Assembly (NCBI GenBank): GCA_963720675.1
Contig: CAVRGH010000010.1
Coordinates: forward strand, 620,001 to 684,000
DNA length: 64,000 nucleotides
From: JALHSW01 sp963720675
GTDB lineage: Bacteria > Actinomycetota > Acidimicrobiia > IMCC26256 > PALSA-555
Reading direction: 5' to 3'
A program made the position numbers and the translations under genes. Numbering within the stretch: position 1 is the stretch's first letter; each line of letters starts with the position of its first letter. Below, piece by piece: positions 54,958-64,000 of the stretch. The notes under the pieces are model-generated. The model did no database searches. It saw only the letters and a program-made list of their open reading frames with translations, and was not told the DNA's origin.

Positions 54958-56436
54958 ATGATCCTCGCCATGGGCCTGCTCGTCGGAGACGTGATCCGCC
55001 ACGCCGCCCGGGTCGTCCCGAACCAGCTGGCTGCGACGCTCGGAGACGACGAGCTGACCTTCGCCCAGATCGACGTCCGGGCGAACCAGGTCGCCCACGC
55101 CCTCGTCGGCCTCGGCGTGGGCCACCAGGACCGTGTGGCGTGGTGGAGCGAGACGAGCCTCGACGCGATGCCGATCTTCGCCGGCCTCGCCAAGCTCGGG
55201 GTGATCTTCATGCCGGTGAACGCCCGGCTCGGCGGAGCCGAGGCCGAGGAGGTCGTCGGCTACGCGAAGCCGCGCCTCCTCGTCGTCGATGCCGAGCACG
55301 CTCCGCTCACCGACGGCTGGGACGTCGCCACCATCACCCACGCGGAGCTCTTCGCGGCAGCCGACGCGGCGAGCGCGGACGACGTCGTCGCCCCGGAGCT
55401 CGATGAGCGCGACACGCACGTCATCTTCTTCACCAGCGGCAGCACCGGCCGTTCCAAAGGAGTGGTGCTCTCGCACCGCACGAGCTTCCTGCGGTCGTTC
55501 CCGAACCTGCTCACCGACCACTCCGGGGGCACCGTCTGCATGTTCCCGCTGTTCCACATGGCGGGCTGGTCGATGACGCTGAACGCCTGGCAGCAGCGGT
55601 GTCCGGTCCACCTCGTCGCCACGCCCGACGCGCACTCCCTGCTGTCGACTGCGGAACGTCGGCGCGCGAGCCGGCTGTACCACATCCCCGCGGTCTGGAA
55701 CCGCGTGCTCGCCCACGACCGCTCGGGCTACGACCTCACCGCGGTGCGAGAGTGCGACACGGGCACCTCCGCGACACCGCCCGAGCTCCTCGCCGCGATC
55801 AAGGAGGCCTTCCCGGGCACGGTGACGCGGATCTACTACGGGTCGACGGAGGCCGGGCCCGCCACGCTGCTCGGCGATGCCGACCTCTCTCGCAAGCCCG
55901 GATCGGTCGGTCTGCCCGCGGTCACGGTCGCGGTGCGACTCGATGAGGGTGAGGTCTGCGTGCACAGCGAGTTCCTCATGGACGGGTACTTCGAGCAACC
56001 CGACGCAACGGCCGGCGCGCTCACCGAGCTCGAACCCGGCGGCCCGCTCTGGTACCGCACCGGAGATCTCGGCGTGCTCGACGACGAGGGCTACCTCTCG
56101 ATCGTCGGACGGGCGCGCGACGTGCTCCGCACCGGCGGAGAGACCGTCGCGCCCGGCGAGGTCGAGCTCGTCGTCGGCGACCATGCTGCGGTCGCCGAGG
56201 TGGCGGTCGTCGGGGTGCCCGACCCTGACTGGGGTGAAGTGGTCTGTGCGGTCGTCGTGCTCGACGACGGTGCACTGGCACCCACCCTCGACGACCTGCG
56301 CCTCCACTGCGACGGTCGCCTTGCTCCGTTCAAGCACCCGCGGCGCGTCGAGGTCGTCGATGCGCTCCCGCGCACCGCGGCCACCGGCCAGATCCAGCGC
56401 ACCCTGCTGGTCGAACGCCTGACCGCGTCCTCCTGA
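54958..56436 (+). CDS. AMP-dependent acyl-CoA synthetase/ligase
   Basis: A 492-residue ANL-superfamily enzyme. Motifs: A3 VIFFTSGSTGRSKGVVLSHR near residue 155, A5 YYGSTEAGP, A7 YRTGDLG, A8 GRARDVLRTGGETV, and a final basic PRTAATGQIQRT where the catalytic Lys is replaced by Gln, as in some shorter members. It activates a carboxylic acid to acyl-AMP and then acyl-CoA. ATG 54958 or 54970 may be the start. It lies before the ABC importer genes and, with the second ligase at 61631, suggests that imported acids are CoA-activated. Confidence 0.92.
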   Translation: MILAMGLLVGDVIRHAARVVPNQLAATLGDDELTFAQIDVRANQVAHALVGLGVGHQDRVAWWSETSLDAMPIFAGLAKLGVIFMPVNARLGGAEAEEVVGYAKPRLLVVDAEHAPLTDGWDVATITHAELFAAADAASADDVVAPELDERDTHVIFFTSGSTGRSKGVVLSHRTSFLRSFPNLLTDHSGGTVCMFPLFHMAGWSMTLNAWQQRCPVHLVATPDAHSLLSTAERRRASRLYHIPAVWNRVLAHDRSGYDLTAVRECDTGTSATPPELLAAIKEAFPGTVTRIYYGSTEAGPATLLGDADLSRKPGSVGLPAVTVAVRLDEGEVCVHSEFLMDGYFEQPDATAGALTELEPGGPLWYRTGDLGVLDDEGYLSIVGRARDVLRTGGETVAPGEVELVVGDHAAVAEVAVVGVPDPDWGEVVCAVVVLDDGALAPTLDDLRLHCDGRLAPFKHPRRVEVVDALPRTAATGQIQRTLLVERLTASS

Positions 56437-56524
56437 ACCGCTCGGGCGGGTACCGTGCCTGACGCTTGCGTCAGCAAACCCGCTGGGGGATGCTGGCGCC
56501 GAATCACCGACCCAGGGGGGAACC

Positions 56525-57840
56525 ATGGCGAACCGCCGACTGAGCATCGTGCTGTGTGCACTGACGCTCGCACTCGGTGTCACCGTCGGAACGGCAGTGA
56601 GCGTCTCTGCCCAGTCCGGCGGCAACCAGTTCAAGAACCTCAAGCCCATCAAGGCCCCGAAGGACTGCTCCGACGTGCCGGGCGTGAGTGACACCGAGAT
56701 CAAGGTCGGGACGTTGCTCCCCACCTCCGGCGCCAGCGCCCAGTCGTTCGCCGCCGGCCTCGACGGGATCAAGGCCCGGATCGACCAGGCCAACAGCGAC
56801 GGTGAGCTCGGCAAGCGCAAGATCGTCCTCGCGGACGCGGACGACGCGGGCGAGGCAGGCGCGCAACCTCACCGCCGCGCAGGACCTCGTGGAGCAGCAG
56901 GACGTGTTCGGCATCATCGAGAACAGCCCGTTCGGCTTCTCGAGCGCGAAGTACCTGAACGAGCAGGATGTCCCGGTCGTGGGCTGGCACCTCGGCCTCA
57001 AGGAGTTCGGCACCTACCCGAACATGTTCGGGTGGCGGAACAGCACGACGCCGGACCCGGCGAACGTGTACGTGACCCGCACCGCCGACGTCATGAAGGA
57101 GCTCGGCGCGAAGAAGATCGCGCTCGTCAGCACCAACGTGGCCAACAGCGCCACGTTCATCGACCAGATCGACAACGCGGTCAAGAAGTCCAAGAACGGG
57201 CTGAAGGTCGTGTACAAGACGACCGACGTGCCGCAGACGCAGAAGGACTTCACCGCCGAGGCGCAGAAGATCAAGGACTCCGGCGCCGACGGCGTGTACA
57301 CGGGCATGGACACGCTGGCAGAACACCGGCTTGAGCGAGGCGCTCAAGCAGGCCGGCGTGACACCGAAGGCGATCATCTTCCCGGGTGGCTACGACACCC
57401 GAGTGCTCGGGCTCCCCGGCATCGAGGGTGCGTACTTCGGCATCGAGTTCAAGCCGTTCGAGCTCAACTCGCCCTCGTACACGGAGTACAAGGCGGCGAT
57501 GGACAAGGCCGGCAAGTTCGCCGACGGTCAGATCCCGTACATCGGCTGGCTCGCGGCCGACGCGTTCGTCGAGGGCGTCAAGGCCGCCGGGGTGAGCTGC
57601 CCGACGCGTGAGGCGTTCATCAACAACCTGCGACTCGAGAAGGACTACGACGCCAACGGTGCGTTCACACCGGTCGACTTCAGCAAGATCTTCGGTCGGC
57701 CCTTCTACTGCACGTTCTACGTGCAGGTGGTCGACGGGGCCTTCGTCCCGCAGTTCGACGGTGAGCCCTTCTGCACGAAGGGCGTCATCGAGAACGGGAA
57801 GCTGAAGAAGCTGACGAAGGCCCAGCAGGCCGAGGGCTAG
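56525..57840 (+). CDS. branched-chain-type ABC transporter substrate-binding protein, two +1 indels
   Basis: Removing a base at about 56861 and another at 57321 gives a 437-residue exported protein. It has a signal peptide (IVLCALTLALGVTVGTAVS), then the periplasmic binding fold type I: DTEIKVGTLLPTSGASAQS, NSPFGFSSAKYLNEQDVPVVGWH, KIALVSTNV, and a second lobe with GYIGWLAADAFVEGVK-like ending (YIGWLAADAF). No lipobox Cys is evident, so the anchoring is unclear. It should capture the substrate of the LivHMGF-like importer. A strong hairpin follows before the permease gene. Confidence 0.88.
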
Positions 57841-57868
57841 CCGTCCGGTCACAGCACTACATCGGCGC

Positions 57869-57896
57869 GTGGGCCGGGTCCTCGGACCCGGCCCAC
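57869..57896. terminator. perfect 12-bp hairpin between binding-protein and permease genes
   Basis: GTGGGCCGGGTC and its exact complement enclose the tetraloop CTCG. It lies 28 bases after the binding-protein stop and 37 bases before the permease TTG start. No U-tract follows. This position is typical for hairpins that protect or partly terminate the mRNA so the binding protein is made in excess. Confidence 0.75.
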
Positions 57897-57933
57897 GATC
57901 CGAATCGGACGGCTCCGACTCGGGAAGGTCTCC

Positions 57934-60019
57934 TTGGAAGCGTACGTACTCGCCGGGCTGGTGTTCGGCTCGATCTACGCGATCTCCGCGCTCGGTCTCG
58001 TCCTCACGTACACGTCGTCGCGCGTCCTCAACTTCGCGCACGGCGCGATCGCCTACTCGGCCGCGATCTTCTACTACTGGCTGAACCACCAGGAGGGATG
58101 GTCGATCCCCACCGCCGGAGCGATGACGGTCCTGGTGATGTGCCCGCTCCTCGGCCTCTTCCTCTGGGCCGTGCTCTTCCGCCGGCTCACCCACGCGCCG
58201 CCCGAGGTTCGCTTCGTCTCGACGGTCGGTCTGTGGGTCGCGCTCCCCGCGCTCACGAAGATCCTCTTCCCGTTCAGCAAGTCGGAGATCTTCGATGCAC
58301 AAGGGCTCATCAAGAGCCCGCCCGACATCTTCGACGTCTTCGGCGTGAGCGTGAACGAGAACCAGGCCGCGGTGCTCGTCGCGGGAGTCGTGGTCGTCGT
58401 GACCCTCACCGTCGTCCTCCGCGCCACGCCGATCGGGCTCGCGACACGGGCCTCGGTCGACTCGCCGCGCACCGCCCGGCTGTCCGGCATCAACACCTCG
58501 GCGATCACCGCCGGGTCCTGGATGGTCGGCACCGCGCTCGCCGGCTTCGCCGGAGTGCTCCTCACGCCGATCCTCGGGCTCTCGGAGGTGCAGTTCACGT
58601 TCCTCCTCGTGGCCTCGCTCGCGGCGGCCGTCGTCGGACGCTTGACGAGCCTCCCGCTCACGTTCGCGGGCGCGATGCTGATCGGCCTGCTCCAGGGGAT
58701 CTCGGTCGACTTCCTCCCCGACGAAGGCATCCTCTCCACCGGGGTTCGACCCAGCATCCCGTTCATCGTCATGCTCGGCTGCCTGCTCGCGTACCAGGGT
58801 CTGCGGCGCGAGCGCTTCGAGATCGACCTGCGCGCCGGGCCGGCCGAGGAGGAAGCACCCGCCATCAAGCGCCCGACGGGTTGGCGCGCCGCGGTCGGCC
58901 CCGCAGCTCCTCGCGATCGGCCTCTTCTCGGTCCCCCTCTTCCTCGACGACTTCTGGATCGGCGTGGTGAGCCAAGGGGTCGCGCTCGCGGTCCTCTTCC
59001 TCACGTTCACGCTCGTCACCGGTGAGGGAGGGATGCTCTCGCTCTGCCAGGCGACGTTGGCGGGCGTCGGTGCGTTCTCGGCCGCCCAGCTTGCCCTGGA
59101 CCACGGTTGGCCCGTCGGACTCGCCGTGATCGTCGGCGCGCTGATCGCGGTCCCGATCGGGATGCTCGTCGCGGCACTGAGTCTCCGCCTCGGTGACGTC
59201 TACCTCGCACTCGCGACCCTCGCGTTCGCACTCCTGGTCGAGAACCTCGTGTTCGCCGGTGAGGACTACACGAACTTCGGCTCCGGCATCGAGATCGCCC
59301 GACCCGTGTTCCTCGGCATCGATTTCAACGACCGGACGAACTGGTACCTCGCCCTGGCGTTCCTGTTCTGCGTGTTCTCGCTGCTCGTCGTGACCCTGCG
59401 GCGCGGCACGTCCGGGCTCGTGTTCGCCTCGATGCGCTCGAGCGAGACGGCAGCCGCGACCACCGGCATCGGCATCGTTCGCACGAAGCTGCTCCTGTTC
59501 GGCGCCAGCGCGTTCGTCGCCGGGATCGGCGGCGCACTCTTCGCGATCACGATCGGGCGCGCGACGGTCACGTCGTTCAACGTGCTGATCGGTATCGTGT
59601 GGCTCGCGATCCTCGTCACGTGGGGCGTCAGATCCGCGGTCGGCGCGCTGCTGGCCGGCGTCCTCGTGATCGTGCTGCCGCAACAGCTGAACCTGCTCCT
59701 CGTGATGATCCTGCTGTTCACCGCGCTCGGACTGCTCGCGCGACTCGTGATGACACGCGAGATCCTCAGATGGTGGGGCGCGCTCCTCGCGGTCGCCATC
59801 GCGGTGATCGCGGTGTTCGGGATGAAGGCACTCGCCGACGTCGAGATCGACAAGGAACAGTGGGGCGACGTCCCGACCCTCCTCTTCGGACTCGGAGCGG
59901 TCGCGCTCGCCCGCCAACCGCGCGGCATCATCTACGACGCCGTGAGCCGCATCCGGCTCCGCGTCATGAAGCACGACGCGCAGCCCGCGGCCGCGAACCC
60001 CGTGGAGGTGCCCGCATGA
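57934..60019 (+). CDS. fused LivH-LivM-type ABC permease, frameshifted
   Basis: Removing one C from the CCCC at 58899-58902 gives one 694-residue protein (junction VGPQLLAIGLFSVPLFLDDF). The first about 290 residues are LivH-like (VLAGLVFGSIYAISALGLVLTY, GINTSAITAGSWMVGTALAG) and the rest LivM-like (LVTGEGGMLSLCQATLAGVGAF, FASMRSSETAAATTGIGI, FVAGIGGALFA), about 15-17 membrane helices in all. TTG 57934 follows GGGAAGG. The stop overlaps the LivG start. A fusion is unusual but known; it avoids the need for two permease genes. Confidence 0.88.
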
Positions 60020-60873
60020 CCGACGCGTCGTCGAGCAACCTCACGGCTGCTCCACCGCCGGCGTCCGCTGCGGCGGAGGTGCTGCTGCGCGCCGAGGACG
60101 TGACCGTCCGCTTCGGGGGCGTCGTCGCCCTCGACACCGTCTCGTTCGCGGTGGCACCCAGCTCCGTGGTCGGGCTGGTCGGGCCGAACGGCGCCGGTAA
60201 GACCACGATGTTCGGGGTGCTGTCGGGCCTCGTGCAGCCACGCGCCGGGCGCGTGCACCTGGCCGGCGTCGACGTCACGAAGGCAAGCCCCCAGAGGCGG
60301 GCCCGCCTGGGACTGGCGCGGACCTTCCAGCGCCTCGAGCTCTTCGGTGAGCTCACCGTGCGGGAGCACCTCGTGATCGCGCACCGGGTGCGCCAGGGCC
60401 GCGACCGCCAGTTCTGGCGCGACCTGTTCGGGTTCGGGAGCCGGCCCTCGCCCGGTGAGGACGCTGCCGTCGACGAGCTGCTCGATCTCCTCGGGCTGGG
60501 TGACGTGGCCGAACGACCCGTGATCCAGCTGCCGCTCGGGAGCGGCCGGCTCGTGGAGGTCGGCCGAGCGCTCGCGTCCGAGCCCCGGGTCGTGCTGCTC
60601 GACGAACCCACCTCAGGTCTCGGGGCGCACGAGACGGACCAGCTCGCCACCACGCTGCGCGCGGTGCGCGACGAGCGCGACGTCGCGATCGTCCTGGTCG
60701 AGCACGACGTCGAGCTGGTGCTGTCGTTGGCGGACGCGGTCACCGTGCTCGACTTCGGCAAGGTCATCGCCGAGGGACCTCCGGCGATGATCCGCAGCGA
60801 CGCCAAGGTGCAGTCCGCCTACCTCGGTGGCGGTCCCGAGATCGACCCGGACGACTCGGAGGACGAGGCATGA
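60016..60873 (+). CDS. LivG-type ABC transporter ATP-binding protein
   Basis: A 285-residue ATPase. Walker A GPNGAGKTT near residue 57, Q-loop ARTFQRLELF, signature region PLGSGRLVEVGRAL (variant of the LivG form), Walker B VVLLDEPTSGL, and H-loop IVLVEHDVELV. The N-terminal extension (SSSNLTAAPPPASAA) is unusual for LivG. ATG 60016 overlaps the permease stop and the stop overlaps the LivF start, so the three are a translationally coupled operon. Confidence 0.95.
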   Translation: MTDASSSNLTAAPPPASAAAEVLLRAEDVTVRFGGVVALDTVSFAVAPSSVVGLVGPNGAGKTTMFGVLSGLVQPRAGRVHLAGVDVTKASPQRRARLGLARTFQRLELFGELTVREHLVIAHRVRQGRDRQFWRDLFGFGSRPSPGEDAAVDELLDLLGLGDVAERPVIQLPLGSGRLVEVGRALASEPRVVLLDEPTSGLGAHETDQLATTLRAVRDERDVAIVLVEHDVELVLSLADAVTVLDFGKVIAEGPPAMIRSDAKVQSAYLGGGPEIDPDDSEDEA

Positions 60874-61610
60874 GTGCGTCGAGCACCACGAGCCTGACCC
60901 CCCTGCTCGCAGTCGAGGACGTCGAGGTCACCTACGGCGACGCCCGGGCGCTGTTCGGAGTGAGCTTCACGCTGCAGCCCGGCGATGCACTCGCGATCCT
61001 CGGGCGCAACGGCGCGGGGAAGAGCTCGCTCGGTGCGGCGATCGGCGGCGCCGTCCCTGTCGCCGCGGGTCACATCCATTTCGACGGTCGTGACATCACG
61101 TCGTTGGGTGCACACCGCGTCGGAAGGCTCGGCATCGCCCACTTCCCCGAGGAGCGCGCGATCTTCCCGCACCTCTCCGTGTACGAGAACCTCCGGCTCC
61201 GGCTCCGCCACGCCGTCCCGCGACGAGAGCGATCGGCGGCGCTGGAGCGGGCGTTCGACTTCTTCCCGGTGCTCAAGGAGCGTCGTCGCCAGCACGCGGG
61301 CACCCTCTCGGGTGGCGAGCAGCAGATGCTGAGCCTGGCGCGCGTGCTCACCGCGCCGCCCCGCCTGCTCGTCGCGGACGAGATGTCCCTCGGCCTCGCC
61401 CCCAAGATGGTGGACCTGGTGTTCGAGTCCCTCACGAAGGCTCGGGCCGAGGGCGTGGCCGTGGTGTTGATCGAGCAGTACGTGGAGCGGGCGCTCGCGT
61501 TCGCGGACGACGCGGTGATCCTGAGCCGCGGTCGCATCGCGTGGCAGGGCGCCGCGAGCGAGGCCCGGTCCGAGCTCCTCAGCGAGTACCTCGGCGAGGT
61601 CCCGAAGTAA
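60870..61610 (+). CDS. LivF-type ABC transporter ATP-binding protein
   Basis: A 246-residue ATPase: Walker A GRNGAGKSS, Q-loop region HFPEERAIFPHL, signature GTLSGGEQQMLSLARVL, Walker B RLLVADEMSLGLAP, and H-loop VVLIEQYVERAL. The DEMSLGLAP form is typical of LivF. ATG 60870 overlaps the LivG stop. It closes the importer operon and converges with the acyl-CoA ligase gene at 61631. Confidence 0.96.
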   Translation: MSASSTTSLTPLLAVEDVEVTYGDARALFGVSFTLQPGDALAILGRNGAGKSSLGAAIGGAVPVAAGHIHFDGRDITSLGAHRVGRLGIAHFPEERAIFPHLSVYENLRLRLRHAVPRRERSAALERAFDFFPVLKERRRQHAGTLSGGEQQMLSLARVLTAPPRLLVADEMSLGLAPKMVDLVFESLTKARAEGVAVVLIEQYVERALAFADDAVILSRGRIAWQGAASEARSELLSEYLGEVPK

Positions 61611-61630
61611 CCAGGATGCTCGGGGCGGGG

Positions 61631-63257
61631 CTACTCCGCGCGGAGACGCTGGCGGAGCACGTACTTCTGGATCTTCCCAGAGGGCGTGCGCGGGAACTCC
61701 TCGATCGGACGCAGCTCCTCCGGCCACTTCTGCTTCCCGAGCCCGGTTGCGGCCAGGTGCTCGCGCATCTGCTCCAGGTCGGGTGCGTCGCCGGCCCCGG
61801 GCTGCATGCGCAGGAACGCGCAGCCGTGTTCACCGAGGCGCGGGTCTGGTGCGGCCACCACCGCGACCTCCGCGACTCCTTCCATGCGGATGAGCAGCTC
61901 CTCGACCTCGGCCGCGCTCACGTTCTCGCCGCCCCGGATGATGATGTCCTTCTTGCGGTCGACGATCGTGAGGTAGCCGTCCTCGTCGACCACACCCACG
62001 TCCCCGGTCCCGAACCACCCGTCGGCGTCGAACGCCGACCTCGTCGCGACGGGGTCGGTGTACCCGATGAAGCAGTCCGGACCCTTGCTCCAGATCTCGC
62101 CGGGCTCACCAGGCCCGTCGACGAGGCCGCCGTCGTCGTCGCGCAGCTGCATCTCGACGCCCAGCATCGGGCGACCGTCGGTACCGACGCGCTTCTCGAA
62201 CGGGTCGGTGTGCAGGCACCCGGTGATCGACGGGTGCTCGGTCGAACCGAAGCTGCGGACCGTCGAGATCCCGAGCGCCGCCGCGCGCTCCCCGACCGCG
62301 GCCGGCACCGGCGAACCCCCGAGCCCGATGTGGCTCATCAGTGCCGCGTGCGCCTCCGTGAAGTCGGGGTGGTCGAGCAGGCTCTGGAGGAAGTACGTCG
62401 AGCCGCTGCCCGCCGACACGTGGTCCTCGAGCATGGCGGCGAGCACCCGACCCGGATCCCACTGGTCGATCAGGAAGACGCCGTCGCGCTTGCGCACCGG
62501 GATCAGCAGCGCGGCCAGCATCCCGATGCCGTGACCGACCGGGGCGCCGACGAGCATCGGGAGTCCCGCGTTGGCGTTGAGGTCGGTCAGCTGCTTGATC
62601 TCGAAGCCGATGGTGCGATGGGAATGCACGACGCCCTTCGGGTCCGCCGTCGTGCCCGAGGTGTACGCGACCAGCGCGGGGGCCATCGGGTCGGTGGGCT
62701 CGGGTCCGTCGATCGGCGACGCGTCCAGCAGCGTGGCGAACGGTGACGCGTCTCCTGGCACGTCGTCGCCGATCACGAAGACCTGCTCGAGGTGGTTCGC
62801 GGTGGGACGGACCTCGTCGAGGTTCGCCGAGGAAGTCGATGTGACCGAACTTGTCGGCGATGACGAGCACCCGAGCGCCGGACTGGCGCAGGATGAACCC
62901 GAGCTCCTTCGCGCCGTAGAAGTGCACGATCGGGACGGGCACTGCACCGAGGAACGCGATCGCGTAGAACGTCGCCGCGGCCTCGAGCCAGTTGGGTGCC
63001 TGGAACGCGACGGGGTCGCCGGGCCGCACGCCGGCCGCCCTCAGGCCCCCGGCCACGCGGCGGGCGATGTCGGACGCATCGGCATAGGTGCCCCGCCACG
63101 GTCGGACGTCGGACCGGAACGACACGACCTGGCCGGGCGCCTCGGCGAACCCGTCGCCGAGGATCGAACCCAGCGTCTCGTCGGTCCAGCTGCCGTCCGC
63201 CGTGTAGCGAGCGGCCCGAGCCGCGTCGTCGGGTCGCGGCGTGAAGTCGAGCGGCAT
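61631..63257 (-). CDS. AMP-dependent acyl-CoA synthetase/ligase, frameshifted
   Basis: Removing one base near 62827 joins the halves (HIDFLANLDEVRPT) and gives 541 residues. It contains APALVAYTSGTTADPKGVVHSHR (A3), SFGSTEHPS (A5), FGTGDVGVVDEDGYLTIVDRKKDIIIRGGENVSAAEVEELL (A7-A8) and the catalytic Lys in PRTPSGKIQKYVLRQ (A10). All key residues are present, unlike the ligase at 54958. ATG 63257 has AGGGGG upstream. It is divergent from a TetR gene and converges with livF, so it may activate the imported substrate. Confidence 0.93.
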
Positions 63258-63336
63258 GCATCCCCCTGCGTCGGCCCGATCATCCCTGGAGCGACCGGCG
63301 GGTCCGACGCTATCCCTGGTGGCACAAGGCCCGTGC

Positions 63337-63365
63337 TTGCCCTGCGCGCCGGTCCGGAATAACGT
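63337..63365 (+). promoter_or_regulatory. promoter of the TetR gene
   Basis: A TTGCCC box (63337-63342) is separated by 17 bases from TAACGT (63360-63365), which lies 7 bases before GTG 63373. The spacing fits a sigma-A promoter with a leaderless start. GGAA and TTCC flank part of the -10 as a weak inverted repeat (GGAATAACGTTCC), perhaps the regulator's own site. Confidence 0.6.
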
Positions 63366-63372
63366 TCCCGAA

Positions 63373-64000
63373 GTGCAGAACATCGTTCCGACCAGCGTCG
63401 CGACCGAGCTCGCCGAGCGCACGGTCCGCTCCCGAGCGGCCGCGACCGAGGAGGAGATCCGCCGCCTGCTCGATGCCGCGTACGCGGTCCTCCGTCGCAC
63501 CGGTGAGCTCGAGCCTCGGGTCAGCGACGTCGTGCGGGAGGCCGGGCTCTCGAACCAGGCGTTCTACCGGCACTTCCGCGGCAAGGACGAGCTCCTCCTC
63601 GCGTTGCTCGACGACGGCCAACGCCGTCTGCTGGAGACGCTCGAGGCGCGGATGGCGCGCGTGGCCCCCGGTGCCGCGCGTGTGCGCGCGTGGATCGAAG
63701 GCGTGCTGCAGCAGGCCCGCCGACCCGAGGCTGCCGACAACACTCGCCCGTTCGCGATCAACGGCCTCCGCATCGCGGACCGGTTCCCCGTCGAGTGGTC
63801 GCGTTCTCGCGACGTGCTGGTCGCGCCCCTGCGCACCGAGATCGAGGCAATGGGCGGTGACGCCGGACGCGACGCGTCGGCGGTGTACCACCTCACGTTC
63901 GGTGCGATGCAGGACGCGCTGGTGCAACGCATCCGACCGACCGACGACGACGTCGAGCACGTCGTGCGGTGTGCACTCCGCGTCTGCGCAACGGAAGGAC
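63373..64000 (+). CDS. TetR-family transcriptional regulator, cut by the window end
   Basis: At least 209 residues, open to the end of the window. The N-terminal DNA-binding domain reads EEEIRRLLDAAYAVLRRTGELEPRVSDVVREAGLSNQAFYRHFRGKDELLLALLDD, a clear TetR helix-turn-helix (SNQAFYRHF is the recognition helix). The C-terminal ligand domain follows (VRAWIEGVLQQARR, FAINGLRIADRFP). GTG 63373 is taken with the promoter upstream. It is divergent from the acyl-CoA ligase and probably controls it, and perhaps the importer, in response to an acyl-CoA ligand. Confidence 0.88.
   Translation, partial: MQNIVPTSVATELAERTVRSRAAATEEEIRRLLDAAYAVLRRTGELEPRVSDVVREAGLSNQAFYRHFRGKDELLLALLDDGQRRLLETLEARMARVAPGAARVRAWIEGVLQQARRPEAADNTRPFAINGLRIADRFPVEWSRSRDVLVAPLRTEIEAMGGDAGRDASAVYHLTFGAMQDALVQRIRPTDDDVEHVVRCALRVCATEG

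Noticed and set aside
54865..56820. N-terminal extension of the lipoprotein B frame
   Set aside because: The frame is open to 56820 but runs opposite the acyl-CoA ligase; the lipobox start at 54864 is the real beginning.
60016..60873. Degenerate signature motif in the LivG-like ATPase as a sign of inactivity
   Set aside because: PLGSGRLVEVGRAL departs from LSGGQ but LivG proteins commonly have variants here; the Walker and H-loop residues are intact.

Overview
This is a very GC-rich actinobacterial window. Marks of that lineage are a homodimeric AceE-type pyruvate dehydrogenase, two F420-type luciferase-like oxidoreductases, several mycothiol-transferase-like (DinB/MDMPI) proteins, many GTG/TTG starts, and TANNNT boxes 6-9 bases before start codons (leaderless promoters). 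Gene content looks like an environmental, Acidimicrobiia-like heterotroph, but that placement is an inference. There is no rRNA, CRISPR array, phage or insertion sequence. Three tRNA genes are present: Val-CAC, Val-GAC and Gly-GCC. About twenty single-base indels break sixteen otherwise well-conserved genes. In nearly every case the frame resumes at once, and many sit in short G or C runs, so I read them as sequence or assembly errors, and each affected gene is given as one CDS.

Region 1-8 kb: end of a LuxR-type regulator, a SnoaL-like protein, a methyltransferase, tRNA-Val(CAC), an alpha/beta hydrolase, aceE, and a membrane acyltransferase with a SGNH-like tail. Region 8-16 kb: a minus-strand MacAB-like efflux operon (adaptor, ATPase, permease, second adaptor, secreted DUF5666-like protein) in which three proteins share Gly-Phe-Pro-rich stretches. 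Region 16-25 kb: a methyltransferase, a sulfotransferase, tRNA-Val(GAC), an FtsX-type permease without a nearby ATPase, an SDR, a CAP-domain lipoprotein, and the sulfate-activation operon cysD-cysN-cysC, which could supply PAPS to the sulfotransferase.

Region 24.7-31 kb: a plus-strand run of GATase, amidohydrolase, CrtC/AttH-like protein, GNAT acetyltransferase, and a 790-residue membrane protein that joins a PAP2-like part, a degenerate kinase-like part and a YbhN-type flippase-like part. Region 31-43 kb: small metabolic and regulatory genes (SDR, PNPOx-like, DinB, patatin, FMN reductase, MDMPI-like, rsgA), two converging GT2 glycosyltransferases, a membrane spermidine-synthase-like protein, and an ArsR gene whose start codon touches an 18-bp palindrome. 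Region 43-53 kb: a cyclase-AAA regulator, tRNA-Gly, a Tat-exported Cys/His-rich protein, twin LLM oxidoreductases, dut, and an oxidative-stress block (Fur/PerR-like regulator, rubrerythrin, DUF3501) next to a ketol-acid-reductoisomerase-like protein lacking the usual active-site residues.

Region 53-64 kb: two tandem lipoprotein hydrolases, then a branched-chain-type ABC importer (binding protein, fused LivH-LivM permease, LivG, LivF) flanked by two acyl-CoA ligases and a TetR regulator. This looks like an uptake-and-CoA-activation module for a carboxylic substrate. A 49-bp hairpin-forming element occurs twice (17689-17737 and 49531-49579), each time just after a minus-strand stop codon, and is the most distinctive non-coding signal seen.
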